A stretch of DNA of 64,000 nt, taken from assembly GCA_029817715.1 (NCBI GenBank), contig JARUPY010000087.1, forward strand, positions 3,968,001-4,032,000. Direction: 5' to 3'. Made by a program: the position numbers and the translations under genes. The notes below the pieces were generated by a model. The model had not been told where the DNA came from. It ran no database searches and saw nothing but the letters and a program-made list of their open reading frames with translations. Of this stretch, positions 14,574-26,593 are shown in pieces; position 1 is the first letter of the stretch, and every line of letters begins with the position of its first letter. Source of the stretch: Melastoma dodecandrum. Lineage: Eukaryota; Streptophyta; Magnoliopsida; Myrtales; Melastomataceae.

Positions 14574-15343
14574 ATGCCTGTTGCAGATGGAACCCCCGCA
14601 CGGTGTAATTTGGCCGAGATGGAAGCTATGTCGGAGATGTTGCAGGAGCTCTTAAAGAAGATGGATGGATTTAGCGAGAGATTGGGAGTGGTGGAGGCTC
14701 AGAAATGGGATAAGGGAAGGGAACTTTCTGAAGAAGAGGGAGGTACAGAATCGAGAAAAGAAGGATTCCACCGTTGGCCAGTAGAGCGCGGGACAAGACA
14801 CATGCGGTTGGATTTTCCAGTTCTTGATGGAACTAAGGTTAATGAGTGGGTCTTCAAAAGCGAGCGCTATTTTGAGTTGGATGAAACACCTGCTGAGCTC
14901 AAGGTGAGTGTTGCGTCGGTTTATTTAACTTGGCGATTGAGTGGCATCATGCCTTCTTCAAGGATCACGGAATGATAGGACCGGCGCGTTGGGAGGAGTA
15001 TTCAAGCGCCACGCTGGTGAGGTTCGGCCCGAATGAGCTGTCTCGACCGATTGCTTTGCTTAAAGAATTACGTGAAGGGAGTAGTTTCTCGGAATATGTC
15101 GACGAGTTTGTGTCTTTGGTCACCAAGGTGGACCTAAGTCAGGAAGACCAAGTTGCTCTGTTTATTGGGGGCCTTAAGAAGGAGAATCGCAAACTGATTA
15201 CTGTGTTGAATCCTAATACCTTACAACAGGATATTGCTATAGGGAAGACATTGTCATCAGAGGAGGATCCTTATGGTGGTCCAACTAAATTTGAGGCACA
15301 AGGTAATAAAAGCAAAACGGATGTCTGGTCAGGGAAAAAATGA
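14574..15343 (+). pseudogene. gag (capsid) remnant, Ty3/gypsy
   Basis: A coiled-coil-like N-terminus (EMEAMSEMLQELLKKMDGFS) is followed by the retrotransposon gag capsid signature LDFPVLDGTKVNEWVFKSE. The frame shifts near 14930-14940, after which capsid continues as ARWEEYSSATLVRFG through GSSFSEYVDEF and ends at a stop at 15343. The CCHC zinc knuckle normally found downstream is absent. Confidence 0.85.
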
Positions 15344-15482
15344 AGACTTATGGTTCCAATTGGAAGAGGAGTGCCCAACGGGCAGGGTAACACATGGATA
15401 GTAGGGGATGGTGGTGGAAAATGGTTTGGAATGAGAGGGGGACGATCTCTCCCCTACTATCCACCACGTAAGAGATTGACTA

Positions 15483-16471
15483 ATGCCAATTAAGGGGTGT
15501 GAACTCATTTTGGAAATAGAGTGGATAAATTCACTGGGTGTGGTTGTATGGGATTTCACTAAGATGGTTATGAAGTTTGAATGGAAGGGACGATCGGTGC
15601 ATTTAACTACGGACGAGGAGGAGTTTGCTAATGTAATAGAAGGCGTTTTCTCAATTGACAGTAGGGAGATGGGAATAATGGTCATTCCAGGACCTCAACT
15701 GACAGGGGAAGAGCAATTAAATATTTCAGAGGGGATAAAACATTTGCTGCTACAATATTCGGAAATTTTCGCCGAACCAACAGGGTTGCCACCACACCGG
15801 AGCCACGACCACGCAATACCGTTAGAAGAAGGGATTCACGGGTTGAGTTTGCATCCTTATTGGTATTCTAGTTCTCAGAAAGATGTCATTGATCAATTGG
15901 TCCGTGAAATGTTAAAGTCGCGAATCATACGGCCAAGTCATAGTCCATTCTCGTCGCTCGTGGTATTAGTCAAGAAGAAGGATGGTTCATGGCGGTTATG
16001 TGTGGATTATAGAGAATTGAATCGGCGGACTATCAAAGATAAGTTCCCTATACCCGTGATCGAGGAACTTTTGGATGAATTGCATGGCGCGCGTTGGTTC
16101 TCGAAATTGGATTTGCGGTCAGGTTATCACCAGATTCGTGTGAAGACAAAAGACATCCCTAAAACAGCCTTCCAGACTCATGAAGGCCATTATGAATTCT
16201 TAGTAATGCCATTTGGTTTGACCAATGCTCTATCCACTTTCCAAAATCTTATGAATGATATATTCCGGCCGTACTTGAGGAGGTTTGTATTAGTGTTCTT
16301 TGACGACATCTTGGTATACAGCTCGACCGTGCAAGATCATGTGGAGCATTTAGCAAAGGTATTGGGGGTGCTGCGGGGAAATAAACTGTTTGCTAAGAGG
16401 AGTAAGTGTACGTTTGCCAAGAGGAGGGTAGAATACCTTGGACATTTCATTGATAGCAGAGGTGTCTCAAC
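15483..16471 (+). pseudogene. pol N-terminal part: protease end and reverse transcriptase
   Basis: About 30 residues resembling the end of the protease region (NSLGVVVWDFTKM) precede the RT. RT motifs in order: VKKKDGSWRLCVDYRELN, KFPIPVIEELLDEL, ARWFSKLDLRSGYHQI, the VMPFGLTNA motif and the catalytic FFDDILVYS (variant of YVDD). The frame runs through the connection region (VEYLGHFIDSRGVS) until the insertion at 16472. After removing the insertion, the RT-RNase H connection resumes at 17731. Confidence 0.9.
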
Positions 16472-17722
16472 CAGTGTTGTAAAAAGCGAGAAAAGGCAAC
16501 GCCTATGGCGTGGCAGGCGAAGCGATTTCGCCTTTCCTCCCCTCCGGGCGAGGCGTGATCCAAAGGCGACGCCTTTCCTCGCCTTTCATCAACTTTTTCT
16601 CAGGCGAAATGCGACAAAAAGGCTCGCATTTAGATTTTCGGCCGAATTGTGTAATTTTGGACTAAGTTGTAATAATTATAATAATTTGGGGATTAAATTG
16701 AATAAATAAAAACTTTGAAAACCTATTGTCTTCAGCCAAGACACGAACAATTCCCCACACGAACGATCCCTTCCGTCTCCTCCTCCTGCCTCCCCTCCTC
16801 CGTCTGCCTCCCCTCCGTCGGCTTCCCCTCCTCCGTCGGCCTCCCCTCCTCCCTCTCAAGCAGGATCCTTTCTTCATCGCCCAGCTCACCAGTGTTGGGT
16901 AAAGCAGATTTCTTTAATTGTGTTTAGCTCTTAAGAATCGGCGTTCCCTCTGTTGCTGAATTTGTAGCTCTCAAGAACTAAATTCGTAGTGTAGCTCGTC
17001 TGAATTTGTTGAGTCTGAACGTGTACTCGTGCTGTTATTTTTAGGCCAAAATTTATCTGGAGACTTGGACAAGTCGTGGTTAGGACTTGGAAATTGTGAT
17101 TTTCAATTGTATTGGACGACAATATTTGAAGTTAAGACTGCCTTTGCCTTTTAACTAATTCTATTTCGGTGATAAGTTGACTGACTTTTCTTCTACGAAA
17201 GAAAAAAAAGGAAGAGAGCAATGCTGGTTCTTTTTGTTGATTTGTTTGCGATTAGATTTGTCTTTCTCATTAGTTTATTCAATAGACTAACTCAAATTTT
17301 AATCTGCTTGAAGTTATAAACTAATTATGCTAGCATTTTTTGATTTTACGCAGAAATTAGATGATGTCTTCTTCAAATCAAAACCGAAAGGATCCTGCAT
17401 GGTGTCATGGAACTCTACCAAATCCCAATGACACGAATAAAATGAAGTGCAATTATTACGGAAAAGTAACAAATGGTGGAATTAGTCGATTCAAGAAACA
17501 TCTTGTTGGAGGTTATAAAGAAGTGAAGGCTTGTCGTGATTGCCCTCCTCCTGTTATGGAAGAATTGAAGCAGTACATGGCCAATAAGAAGGAATCTAAG
17601 CGCAAAATGGATGCAATTCCCCATTTGGATAAATTAGATGATGAAGGAATGTTTAATGCTTCGAGTCACGCAGCATCAAATCGCACTATTGAATCTGGCT
17701 CAAGTGCAAAAAGATCAAGAGA
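16472..17722 (+). mobile_element. hAT-derived insertion inside the gypsy RT
   Basis: 1,251 bp flanked by a perfect 8-bp duplication GTCTCAAC (16464-16471 and 17723-17730), the duplication size of hAT transposons. The left end begins CAGTGTTGTAAAAAGCG and is followed by subterminal GGCGA/TCGCC-type repeats, as in many plant hAT elements. The right half encodes a BED-finger exon. No terminal inverted repeat matching the left end is visible at the right end, so the element is probably a 3'-deleted or otherwise rearranged copy. Confidence 0.75.
17361..17722 (+). pseudogene. BED zinc-finger N-terminus of hAT transposase
   Basis: The frame from 17361 reads KDPAWCHGTLPNPNDTNKMK, then a BED-like motif with GGISRFKKHLVGG and VKACRDCPP, typical of plant hAT transposases. 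The Cys-x2-Cys of the finger is changed: the second Cys is Tyr (CNYYGK), which should prevent zinc binding. No dimerisation domain or DDE-type catalytic region follows; the frame runs straight into gypsy sequence. It is a non-functional fragment. Confidence 0.8.
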
Positions 17723-17730
17723 GTCTCAAC

Positions 17731-19058
17731 AGATCTCGAAAAGATCGCAGCTATGCAACAATGGCCGACCCCTACCACTACGAAGCAATTAAGAGGGTTT
17801 CTCGGTCTTACGGGGTATTATAGACGATTTATAAAAGGTTATGGGGTTATCAGCAAGCCCCTCACGCAGCTACTTAAGAAGGATTCATTTAAGTGGTCAA
17901 CACAAGCTCAAGAAGCGTTTATGCAGCTTAAGGAAGCCATGGTATCTGCACCGATTTTGGCCTTACCAGATTTTTTCATGGAATTCGTTTTGGAGACAGA
18001 CGCTAGTTCGGTAGGAATCGGGGTTGTGCTGATGTAGGGCGGTCACCCGATAGCGTTCAATAGTAAAGCGTTACCTCCGAAGCACAAGGGTTTATCAGTA
18101 TATGAGAAGGAACTTTTGTCGATTGTACACTCAGTGGATAAATGGCGCCACTATCTCGTTGGAAGATACTTTATCATAAGAACCGACCATCAAAATTTGA
18201 AATACCTCCTTGAACAGCGGTTGCACAGTGAGGTTCAATTTAAATGGTTGTCGAAGCTTGTCGGGTATGATTATGAGATACATTATAAGAAGGGAAGGGA
18301 GAACGTGGTTGCTAATGCTTTGTCAAGGGTGACGGGGCCAGAAGTGATGTCGGTAATTCTCAATTTACAGCAAAGAACACTCCTTGACGACATTAGGAGG
18401 AGCTGGCAAGAAGACGCTTGTTTGGTCACTGTAATGCAGCAGATAGCTACTGGTCAACCTACAAAGTTTGAGATGAAACAGGGTCTTCTCAAGAAAAATG
18501 GTAAACTGGTCGTGGGCAATGATTCATCTTTACGGCAGCAGATAATCAAACTCTTCCATGCCTCGGCTACGGGTAGACATTCTGGTGTAGATGCCACGAC
18601 TAAACGAATATCAAGTTTTTACTATCGGAAGGGGTTAGAAAAAGATGTTCAAACCTTTATCCAGCTCTACGACATTTGTCAACCTGCAAGTATGATCCCA
18701 CTGCTTCGCTAGGTTTACTGCAGCCCCTTCCATCCCAATATCTGTTTGGTCGGATATTACGATGGATTTCATTACTGGGTTGTCTAAATCTCAAGGGAAG
18801 GACGTAATTATGGTGGTGGTGAATAGACTTACAAAATATGCGCATTTCATGGCATTGGGGCACCCATTTACGGCTAAATTGGTGGCAGAAGTTTTCAACA
18901 GTTGCGTTTTCAAGTTGCACGGGCTGCCGAACACCATAGTGAGGGATCGCGACACCATTTTTTCTTAGTGACTTTTGGCAGGCTCTCTTTAAGTTACAAG
19001 GGGTGGAGTTGAGGTTGTCGACGGCGTATCATCCCCAAACGGACGGACAAACAACCCC
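17731..19058 (+). pseudogene. pol C-terminal part: RNase H and integrase
   Basis: It continues the RT connection ([20 protein letters not shown]), then RNase [16 protein letters not shown], an in-frame TAG at 18035-18037, SVYEKELLSIVHSVDKWRHY and RTDHQNLKYLLEQ. The chromoretroelement-type linker GRENVVANALSRV follows. Integrase starts with an HHCC-type region (HASATGRHSGVDATTKR), frameshifts near 18700, continues as DFITGLSKSQGKDVIMVVVN and ends in the [11 protein letters not shown] motif, where the deletion begins. Several frame breaks make it inactive. Confidence 0.9.
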
Positions 19059-19068
19059 CACTGACTAT

Positions 19069-19379
19069 GGCAAAAAGAAGAATAAGGGGAAGGCTAACAG
19101 AATGGGGAAAACCATCCCCACTGTCTGAAAACGGATTGATGCAGAGGAAGGAAGCGTGGTCGTTATATACTGTCGGGTAGTGCAGTAAGAAAATATCATC
19201 CAACAAAATAGAGAGGAGGAGGTTGAGGGAGAGAGGAGTAGCCTTCTTTCACCGCCTATGGTAGAGAATGAGTGGTTCCGTGGGAAGAAAGGGCTGTGAC
19301 TGTCAGCTGTGATGTTTTTTCTTATATTTTCCTTTATAGTCAGGGCGAGATCCATCTGTGCTTGAAAATTCCAGCATCA
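19069..19379 (+). repeat. 3' LTR of gypsy element, 5'-truncated
   Basis: It matches about 14221-14530 with many substitutions and small indels. The first 185 bp or so of the LTR are missing; the break falls directly after the integrase motif DGQT. It ends GCATCA followed by the GGTTG duplication at 19380-19384. Confidence 0.85.
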
Positions 19380-19384
19380 GGTTG

Positions 19385-20176
19385 GAGGGAAGTGAGAGCT
19401 GCAAGGAAGAAACCGAAATTTAGAGGATTTAATGCTTTTGGGACGTCGCCAATTGAGTCCCGATTCTTCGTGTTCTTTCGATTCGGTCCCTGAAGAGAAA
19501 ACCGCAGCAACTTCCCAAAACCAGACCATCTTGGTTTTGTGTCTAGTCACGAGTGCAGTGGAAATATGCCGATTTCATCGTTGATTCCTCGTACAAAAAG
19601 TGCATATGTTGGTTTGTCGTGTTTCTTGCTCCTCGTCCAACTAAAGAGGTATTTGGCAGGTTCAACGCAGGATGGGGCTCACATCAACCAAACAGACCAT
19701 TGCATCACTGCGGTGGATGCGTGTGATGAATGTGGAATGACCACACGCAACCAGAGAAGATGGGGAAGGGAATAACTGCTTGCAACTATTCAATAAATGA
19801 ACATTCTAGTTCAATCTGATTCCTATCCAGTTCAAACTCCAACAAGGGTATGGCAAAAAGGAAAAGGACCAAATGATTCAACCATGGTCTTGAATTGATA
19901 GCAACTCACTCTATCCTTTCCATTTCAAGACATTCAGGCAGGCCTCCAGTTCCAGATTTTGAGCCCTCATATCTACCGGTCGCGAGGACAGCGAGGCCTC
20001 TCGGTGATCGCAAAAATGTTGTAATAAATGATATTGAACATACCTACCCCTACAAAAGGCGCACCGTGAACTTCCCTGCAGAGCCTTTTTCTTTCGTAGA
20101 TCCCGCAGAGAACGAATAGTTACATCCAAAGATCCCCCACCCCAAGTGCAATGCAGATGTGTGAGGTAGTTTAAGA
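19385..20176. other. Intergenic / 3' UTR of the Apple-like gene
   Basis: About 790 bp between the gypsy element and the stop codon of the downstream minus-strand gene. No coding signal is seen; the part nearest 20177 should be its 3' UTR. Confidence 0.5.
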
Positions 20177-22117
20177 TCACTGGGTAATCACACCTGAAAC
20201 CCAAGAAACCACCAGTGGCGCATTCGGGTGAGTGTTCCGGTATGTCTCCGAGTATCTGTCCTTGAAGTTCAATCTCGGCTGCTCGGCCTGCATTTTGACC
20301 AAGAACAACTGTCAGAACTAATAATTCATCCTAAGAGAAAATGAAAACGAAGGTTTATAATTTTTCCCGTGTTTCAAAATGCAAAGCTTCTATAATCAAG
20401 GGACTCGTCGCTTACGTATTTGAGCCAGCACTCCTGGTTCTTGTGTTCATAAACATCAGGGGAGTAACATCCCGTTTCAGATGGGCAATACACCCATATG
20501 TTGCATTTCTTTTCACCGGATTTGGCATATTTTGCCTGGTCCAGACAAGCCTGACAACAATCCGCGGCGCTCTCCTTGTGATGCGTGAGCCCCCATCTAA
20601 CAGCAATTCCATCATAATCCGTATGAAGTTCAGTGTGGCATTCTGGAGGAAGTGGTCTGCCAGGCAAGACTTCCTCCTCTGCAATAGAAGAGTTAATCCA
20701 GCGATTCACTAATGAGAAGCTAAAAGGGGCAAGAAACGATGCCACCACAGCAAAAATACTAGGCTTGATACACTAAAAGCAACAAGTGATCTCAGACGGG
20801 AGACAAAAATGTTATTAAAAAAATCACGTACCAATCTCTTCTTCATCGTCAGGCTTAACATCATGTTCTTTGTTGACAACTTCCATGGGTATCCAGAAAC
20901 CAATCTCTTCAGAAAGGAAGGCCCATCTCGATCCCATTGCTTTTTTCAATAGCCCTAACCCGATTCGACAAGAAATGATTAGCAATCATTTAAAATAAGC
21001 GAGAAACTATTTCAAGGAATAAATGAATCATTACCTGCCTCCTCCGGCAAAAAGTTTGAGGGAGAGGTCACATTTCCTAGGATCAATTGGTCGACTTCTC
21101 TGAGCTTTTCCTTCCGCCAGGCTTCAACAGCTTCTGCACAGCATTGTTGAAACAGAAGTGAACTCAGGTCTTATTCTACAACCACAATCAGCATTCATCC
21201 TACCAGAAGTTTCAGACCAGTCATGTAATGCAAAACAAGATAATTAATTCTCCACTACAGCATCTAAAAACTGTATGCGGCAGGAAGCAGGAAAGTCGTC
21301 ATCACGAATTATTTGGTTCACAATGCGTATTTTTAAATCGCCGTGTTATCCCAGATGTCATGCAATAGAATAAGGCATACTAAGTTCTCCGTGGCATTAC
21401 TGGCTACACCGAATGTTACACGGAGATGCACTAACCCCTTTGCTCGCCAATAGTTGCAGTAGCATTAAGCACTTTCAATCGCTCCAAAATCTGATCCGTA
21501 ATTTTCTGCTTCAAAGGCAGCAGAAATTCCACCGTTTCCTCTCTGTACAATCTCTTCTCTAGCTGCTTAACCTTTAAAAAAACAACGCAATTGCCTCACA
21601 TCAACTACGAAACGAGGAAAGGGGAATGCCCAAAAACAAGAAAATTACACACATTGTAAGACTTTCACCATTCCAAGACAAATTCAACAACCAAAAAGAA
21701 AATAACAAACTGCAACCCACCAGCCTCGGCAGCTCCAGAGGTTCAGCAGCCTTCCGTATCCGAGCAGATTCCTCCATTACAAGAATCTGATCAGGCGTAT
21801 ACCTAACAACTGCAAACCCCACAAAACAAAAACAGAAAGAAAAGCACAAATGAAACCAAACTGAACGAACAACCGACAGAAAACCCCAAGAACCCCAAAC
21901 TCCCCCCGCGAAACGGCTAGGCACCATTACCAGCGGAGTCCCGACTGGAGTAAAGATAAATGGAGGCGTAGAGGGTTCGTAGGACGTAAAGGGCGACGAA
22001 AATGTTGATGGAGCAGACGAAGAGGGTAGTCCTCCTGTAAGAACAACCGCAGCAACCACCCAGTTTCCCCCTCAAATGGCTCCCGTTAGTATTCTTCCCC
22101 CAATCCCTAGCCATCAT
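20177..22117 (-). CDS. Type II membrane protein with Cys-rich Apple/PAN-like domain
   Basis: Seven exons on the minus strand: 21931-22117, 21721-21809, 21436-21571, 21035-21133, 20832-20954, 20416-20678, 20177-20287. They join in frame to 335 residues with GT-AG introns throughout. The N-terminus is short and basic, followed by one hydrophobic segment (about residues 30-56, LFVCSINIFVALYVL) that should act as a signal anchor. Next comes a charged helical region (EKRLYREETVEFLLPLKQ), an acidic DDEEEIEEE stretch near 205-215, and a Cys-rich module in exon 6 (DCCQACLDQAK, CNIWVYC, GCYSP, ECWLKY) that resembles an Apple/PAN fold. The predicted topology puts the Cys-rich part in the ER/Golgi lumen, suited to disulfides. 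I recognise a conserved plant protein but know no established function. No coding defect is visible. Confidence 0.85.
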
Positions 22118-23754
22118 GACAGGACTCTCATCTCATTCAACTCCACCGCCGATACCCATAACCCGAGAACATCCAAGATCGAATCTTTCCGGCACGAAAC
22201 GACGAAAGTTCCGACCTTGAGGACCAAGGGATCGTGTCCGAACGGTAAGAAGAAAGAAGAATCAAAAGGGAGAGGGGGGGGGGAGCGGGTTCAGCTAAGA
22301 GAAAGCATAAATGTCGTTGCGCTGTCAGTGTGTCTTGTGCACAATAATTTTAATTTGATTGGATCATGTGATTGATTTAGGGTGCGTGAAAAGTTTAAAA
22401 AATGCTTCGATTTCCGCGATTTGTCTGATTTACTGCAGGAGGGGGAATTAGGGTTCATCCTGATTTGATTTAAAAAAAATCAAGAGGGGGAATTTGGTGA
22501 AACGGCTGAACAAACAGTGGAAGTGACGCTTGACCCGGTTATTTGGACAAATAATACATGGAAATATGGGGGGTCACATGTTTACTATTCACTAAATTAA
22601 TGACAGCTTTGCTTTGAAAAAAGTATAGAAGTGGCTTGAAAGAATCAATGGGTAATGTCATTGTTTAAGTGGTTAATCTGATAAGTTTGGTGACGAATTG
22701 ATATTCCCCCACCACCACCTATTCATTATTATTTAGATTTCACGTCGAATTGCCCTGGCTCTTTTAACCTTATCATCAACTGTATTTGTCTAACCCAACC
22801 TTGGGAGGTCGATGCTACGAAACTACGGTTACTCGATAAAAAAAGTTACTTAAATATAATTTACATTTACGAAAATTTGAGAAATATCACTCATGTATTT
22901 TTATTAGAAAAGGCGATACTAAAATTATAAAGAGCATATAATTTTTCTCTTTGACACTAATTTGAATGAAAGATGTCATATCGAAGACGAAGATAAAGCT
23001 AAGTTAGTTAGCTCTCCCTTGTATTCATGACGTTTCCTCGTCCCATTTGGCTTTTCTTAACTTCTTTAAGCTCGCGTTAGGACACAAGGATTAAGACAAA
23101 ACTCACCACAACACCCGGGTTTGATGCTGAAATCAAGCTATCTTGAAAAGTCAAAGTGAAATTCTGTAATTTTATTCCCAATTTTCTTGTATATCGTAAT
23201 TTTGTTTCCCTCTTTGGTAGAACTCCAAAACACCAGCCTTTGTACGAATCCAGATCGAGACGACAACTTTGGGATCTCGACATCATCATATCTTTCTCAA
23301 AATAGATAAGAAATCGTTATTTCAGTTATTTATGAAATAAAAGTCAGATATTGGAACATTTCCTCGAAATTTTGAAACTGACTGCTACTGTAACAACGGA
23401 AGAAAGCTCCAAAACATTAGCCTCAAACGAATCGCCTAGACCCAAACCCAAAAACCAGATCGAGACGATAACTTTGGGATCTCGACATCATCATATTTCC
23501 CAATACTCCCAAGTGCAGCTGTTCCCGAGGAAAGAAATATCATTGTCCCACCAAAATCGACCAACACCTCATATTGCTTTCGATCGCTTTTGTGAAATCC
23601 CCGGAATATTATTACCCAGAAGTCGATTTCTGATAAAGTTTCGATCTTTATATTTCCCTGATGTTTGTAGTCTGAATCTTTGGTGGGTTTCGTGGGTGGT
23701 GGTAGTGGCGGTGGAGGTGGAGGTGGAGGTGATTCCGGCGGGGACCGGGACAGA
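22118..23754. other. Intergenic, divergent promoters
   Basis: The minus-strand Apple-like gene and the plus-strand DUF829 gene are divergent, so this 1.6 kb should hold both promoters and leaders. No recognisable gene lies in it. A G-run occurs at about 22274-22282, and a duplicated segment lies at 23.25-23.5 kb. A GGT/GGAGGT-rich stretch at 23690-23740 just precedes the DUF829 start codon. Confidence 0.5.
23245..23497. repeat. Direct duplication, about 40 bp, spacer about 165 bp
   Basis: A segment reading 'cagatcgagacgacaacttt' and continuing through GGGATCTCGACATCATCATAT occurs at about 23250-23291 and again with one change at about 23457-23497. Less conserved similarity (compare 'aaaacaccagcctttgtacgaatc' with its later counterpart) extends to the left of both, so the duplicated unit was probably longer. 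It lies in the leader or promoter side of the DUF829 gene. Confidence 0.8.
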
Positions 23755-26593
23755 ATGTGGGGGTTTGGGGGTAGGTGTTATTGGGGCAGTAGGGGGAGGG
23801 CCGAAGGCGTTGTGGTGGCGTTCCCGTGGATGTCGAGCCAGGACAAGCGCCTGAGGAGCTATGTCCAGTTGTACGAGTCCCTCGGGTGGGATTCGTTGGT
23901 CTGCCACTCCCAGCTCCTCAACATGTAAAAGAGAGGGCTTTGATCATTGCTTCTGATGTGTTGTTTCGTGCTTTATTATGGGATGTCTTGATTTTGGGGG
24001 TATGGGAAGCAGTTGACTTTAGCTCCTTCTGGTAATTACTGTCAGATTGAGGGAGGACTGTTGGTGGTTTAGAGTCTTTTAGATGCTCGTGTATTTATGG
24101 GATCTAACGGCTATGGCAGTTCCATTGAATTGCAATCAATTTTGTGCTGAGTCTAGGGAAGTGCTTTAGATTTTGCTGCTTCTGAATGTTAGATAAGTAG
24201 TTGCTCTGGCGATTCCGAATTCCAATTCACTATCTGCCCTTCATTTTGTGTTTATGGAACTGGCGACCCGGAATTTAGTTGCTTTGGTTGCCTGTTTTGA
24301 TGAATGGGGTAAATGCCAAGCGTTGTTTATGGAGGGATCATCTTTCAGATGCCTGTTTTTTTTTTGGCTTGGAATGTCTGTGCTGTAGTTAGAAAATGAC
24401 ATTTCTTTTTCAGCTGGGATTTTTTGAGATGGTTTAACAACGTTACCATGAGTTCTTTTCTCCTTTTTTACTCGATAGGTGATCTTCTTTATTTGGTTTT
24501 CCGTGTATGCAATTCTTTTGTCTTTCTCTCTATGTGCCAACATTAGCTAATCTGTTCTTTTGAATAAACACAGCAAGAATGACCTTCAAGATGACCTTCA
24601 AGATTATTCTCCATGCTATAAACTATGAGAAGAAAATCGATTGAATGACATTCCCATTGTGCTTATTTCCAGGTTCTTCCCTGACAAGGCGCTTCCCCTT
24701 GCAGTCAATATTGTTAAACAACTTATCAGTGTGAGTTTTCTTAGTAGTGAATAGATAACCCTTCCTTCTGATTTGTTAATGGTCCTGTTATGGCTTTGGC
24801 TATTTGTGCACATGTTTGTTTTTTGCCATTCGAAATTTTCACGAGTCATCGGCCTTCTGCATGTCATATTCTGCCACCCATGAAACTGTCAAGAGGCAGA
24901 TTTCCCATTCTTTGTTTGCTTAACATTTCCTATGCTGTGCAGGTGGTCAGAATTAAAGCTTGCCCAATAGTATTTGCAGCCTTTTCCGGCGGACCAAAAG
25001 CCTGTATGGCTCAAGTTCTCGAGGTAATTTTTTTCCTACACCACCCAAAAACGTTGTCCCTCATATATTTGTATTCTGGCTTACGAGTATATAGATCATT
25101 TTCAAATTCCCGAAATTTTGATGGGGTTGTTGCAGGTTCTAGACGGAAAGTTTGACACGCATCTGAATAAGGTGCCTCTCTTGGAACCAATCTTCTATGA
25201 TATGTTTTTTCTATCCATTAGATTTTTTTTTGCTTTTGACTTTATTACTTGGATTTTCTCAAAGGACGACATCCGCTTAGTGAAGAACTGCATTTCCGGC
25301 TTCATATACGACTCTTCTCCAGTTGATTTTACGAGCGAAGTGGGCGTTCGATTTGTTGTTCATCCAACTATACTAAAGATTTCCAATCCACCAAGATTTG
25401 CACAATGGGTAGCTAACAATATTTCTTCTGGATTGGATTCTCTCTTTCTATCCCGCTTTGAATCACAGAGGGCCGAGTATTGGCAGACTCTGTACTCCAC
25501 CATTGTGAGTGGTAGAAAGGATAAGTTTTTCCCTTGACGCTTTCTATCATCTGTTTCTTTGTCTTCTGGTTTTCTAAATGTCAGCTTTCTGCAGAGCATG
25601 AGGGTACCCTATCTAATACTATGCTCGGAAAATGATGACCTAGCTTCTTATCAGACAATTCATAATTTCTCCCAAAGATTACAGGATCTCGGCAGTGATG
25701 TCAAAATGGTGACATGGAAAGGCTCTCCTCATGTAGGTTAGTAATTATATTTGTTCGCACAAGCAAAGAAGATCACATTATACTGTTCTTTGCTACATTC
25801 ATTGTTCACGGTCTAGAGTGCTTGCATTGGTTTAATGATCTTTTGGGACAACGTAGAACAACCAGACATCATTACGTGTCATTTGTGGAGTTCATCCCTT
25901 TTTCTGATCTCTGTGGCCTTGCTTGCACTGCAGTAAACTTGTGTGCACGAAATAGCTAGAAAGCAACCATTGTTGCTGATATGTCTCAACAATCTTATTC
26001 TCTTGCTTGATTGCGAAGTTTCATTGAACATTTTCTTTGGACATGAGGACCATTACTGTGATTACGGCCTCATTTCTTCCAATAATGTCTCTTCAGGTCA
26101 CTACCGCCATTATCCGGTTGACTACAAGGCCGCGGTGACTGAGCTCCTTGGGAAGGCAGCTGCTCTGTATTCACAAACAGCACAGCAAGTCAGGAGTTGT
26201 AAAGTCGGGTTCGATGGTCACCATGACGAGATCTCCGATCCAATCACAATCTTTAAAAAGGAAGCCGCGGGGTCGAGTCGGGGCTCTCACAGCTTAGGCC
26301 TGACCCTCAGCAACCAAATCCTTCTCCCCAGCTCAATTGAGCATTATGATGGGAAAGGCCTCGGGTCTGTGCAAGACGAGCATAATCCTGGGGTGGTCCA
26401 TTTACCGAGCCTCCCCAGCATTAACGCCCACGGGCTCCTCGGCCAGATACTTTTCGACGCGTGCGTCCCCAAGAACGTGGAAGACTGGGACATTCGTCAG
26501 TCTCCAGACGCGTACTACAGCCGCTCTCTTTCATCAACAAGACGGCACTCCCCTTTCAACCCGATGAAATGCATCCGGCGATCGAGATTGTAG
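23755..26593 (+). CDS. DUF829 / TMEM53-family alpha/beta hydrolase-like protein
   Basis: Seven exons (23755-23924, 24673-24730, 24943-25023, 25136-25171, 25265-25504, 25595-25736, 26097-26593) join in frame to 407 residues with GT-AG introns. The family (TMEM53, PF05705) has an alpha/beta-hydrolase fold; in animals it is linked to the nuclear envelope, but the plant role is not established. Visible are the strand VVVAFPWMSS, a nucleophile-elbow-like AFSGGPK with Ser91, SENDDLAS with Asp209/210 and GSPHVGHYRHYP with His241/244, a plausible catalytic triad. The last exon carries a plant-specific tail of about 130 residues. The start is the first ATG with a clean downstream frame; the frame is open upstream but without an ATG. 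No defect is seen. Confidence 0.88.

Larger units (their letters stand above)
14035..19379 (+). mobile_element. Ty3/gypsy LTR retrotransposon, degenerate, with nested insertion
   Basis: The element runs from a TG at 14035 to a CA at 19379, flanked by GGTTG duplications. The order 5' LTR, PBS, gag, (protease remnant) RT, RNase H, integrase, 3' LTR identifies Ty3/gypsy. It is dead: gag has a frameshift near 14930, the zinc-knuckle and most of the protease are missing around 15345-15480, RT is split by a 1.25-kb insertion, RNase H has an in-frame TAG at 18035, integrase is frameshifted, and the 3' end of integrase plus the start of the 3' LTR are deleted near 19056-19068. The two LTRs differ at many positions, so the insertion is old. 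Confidence 0.92.
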
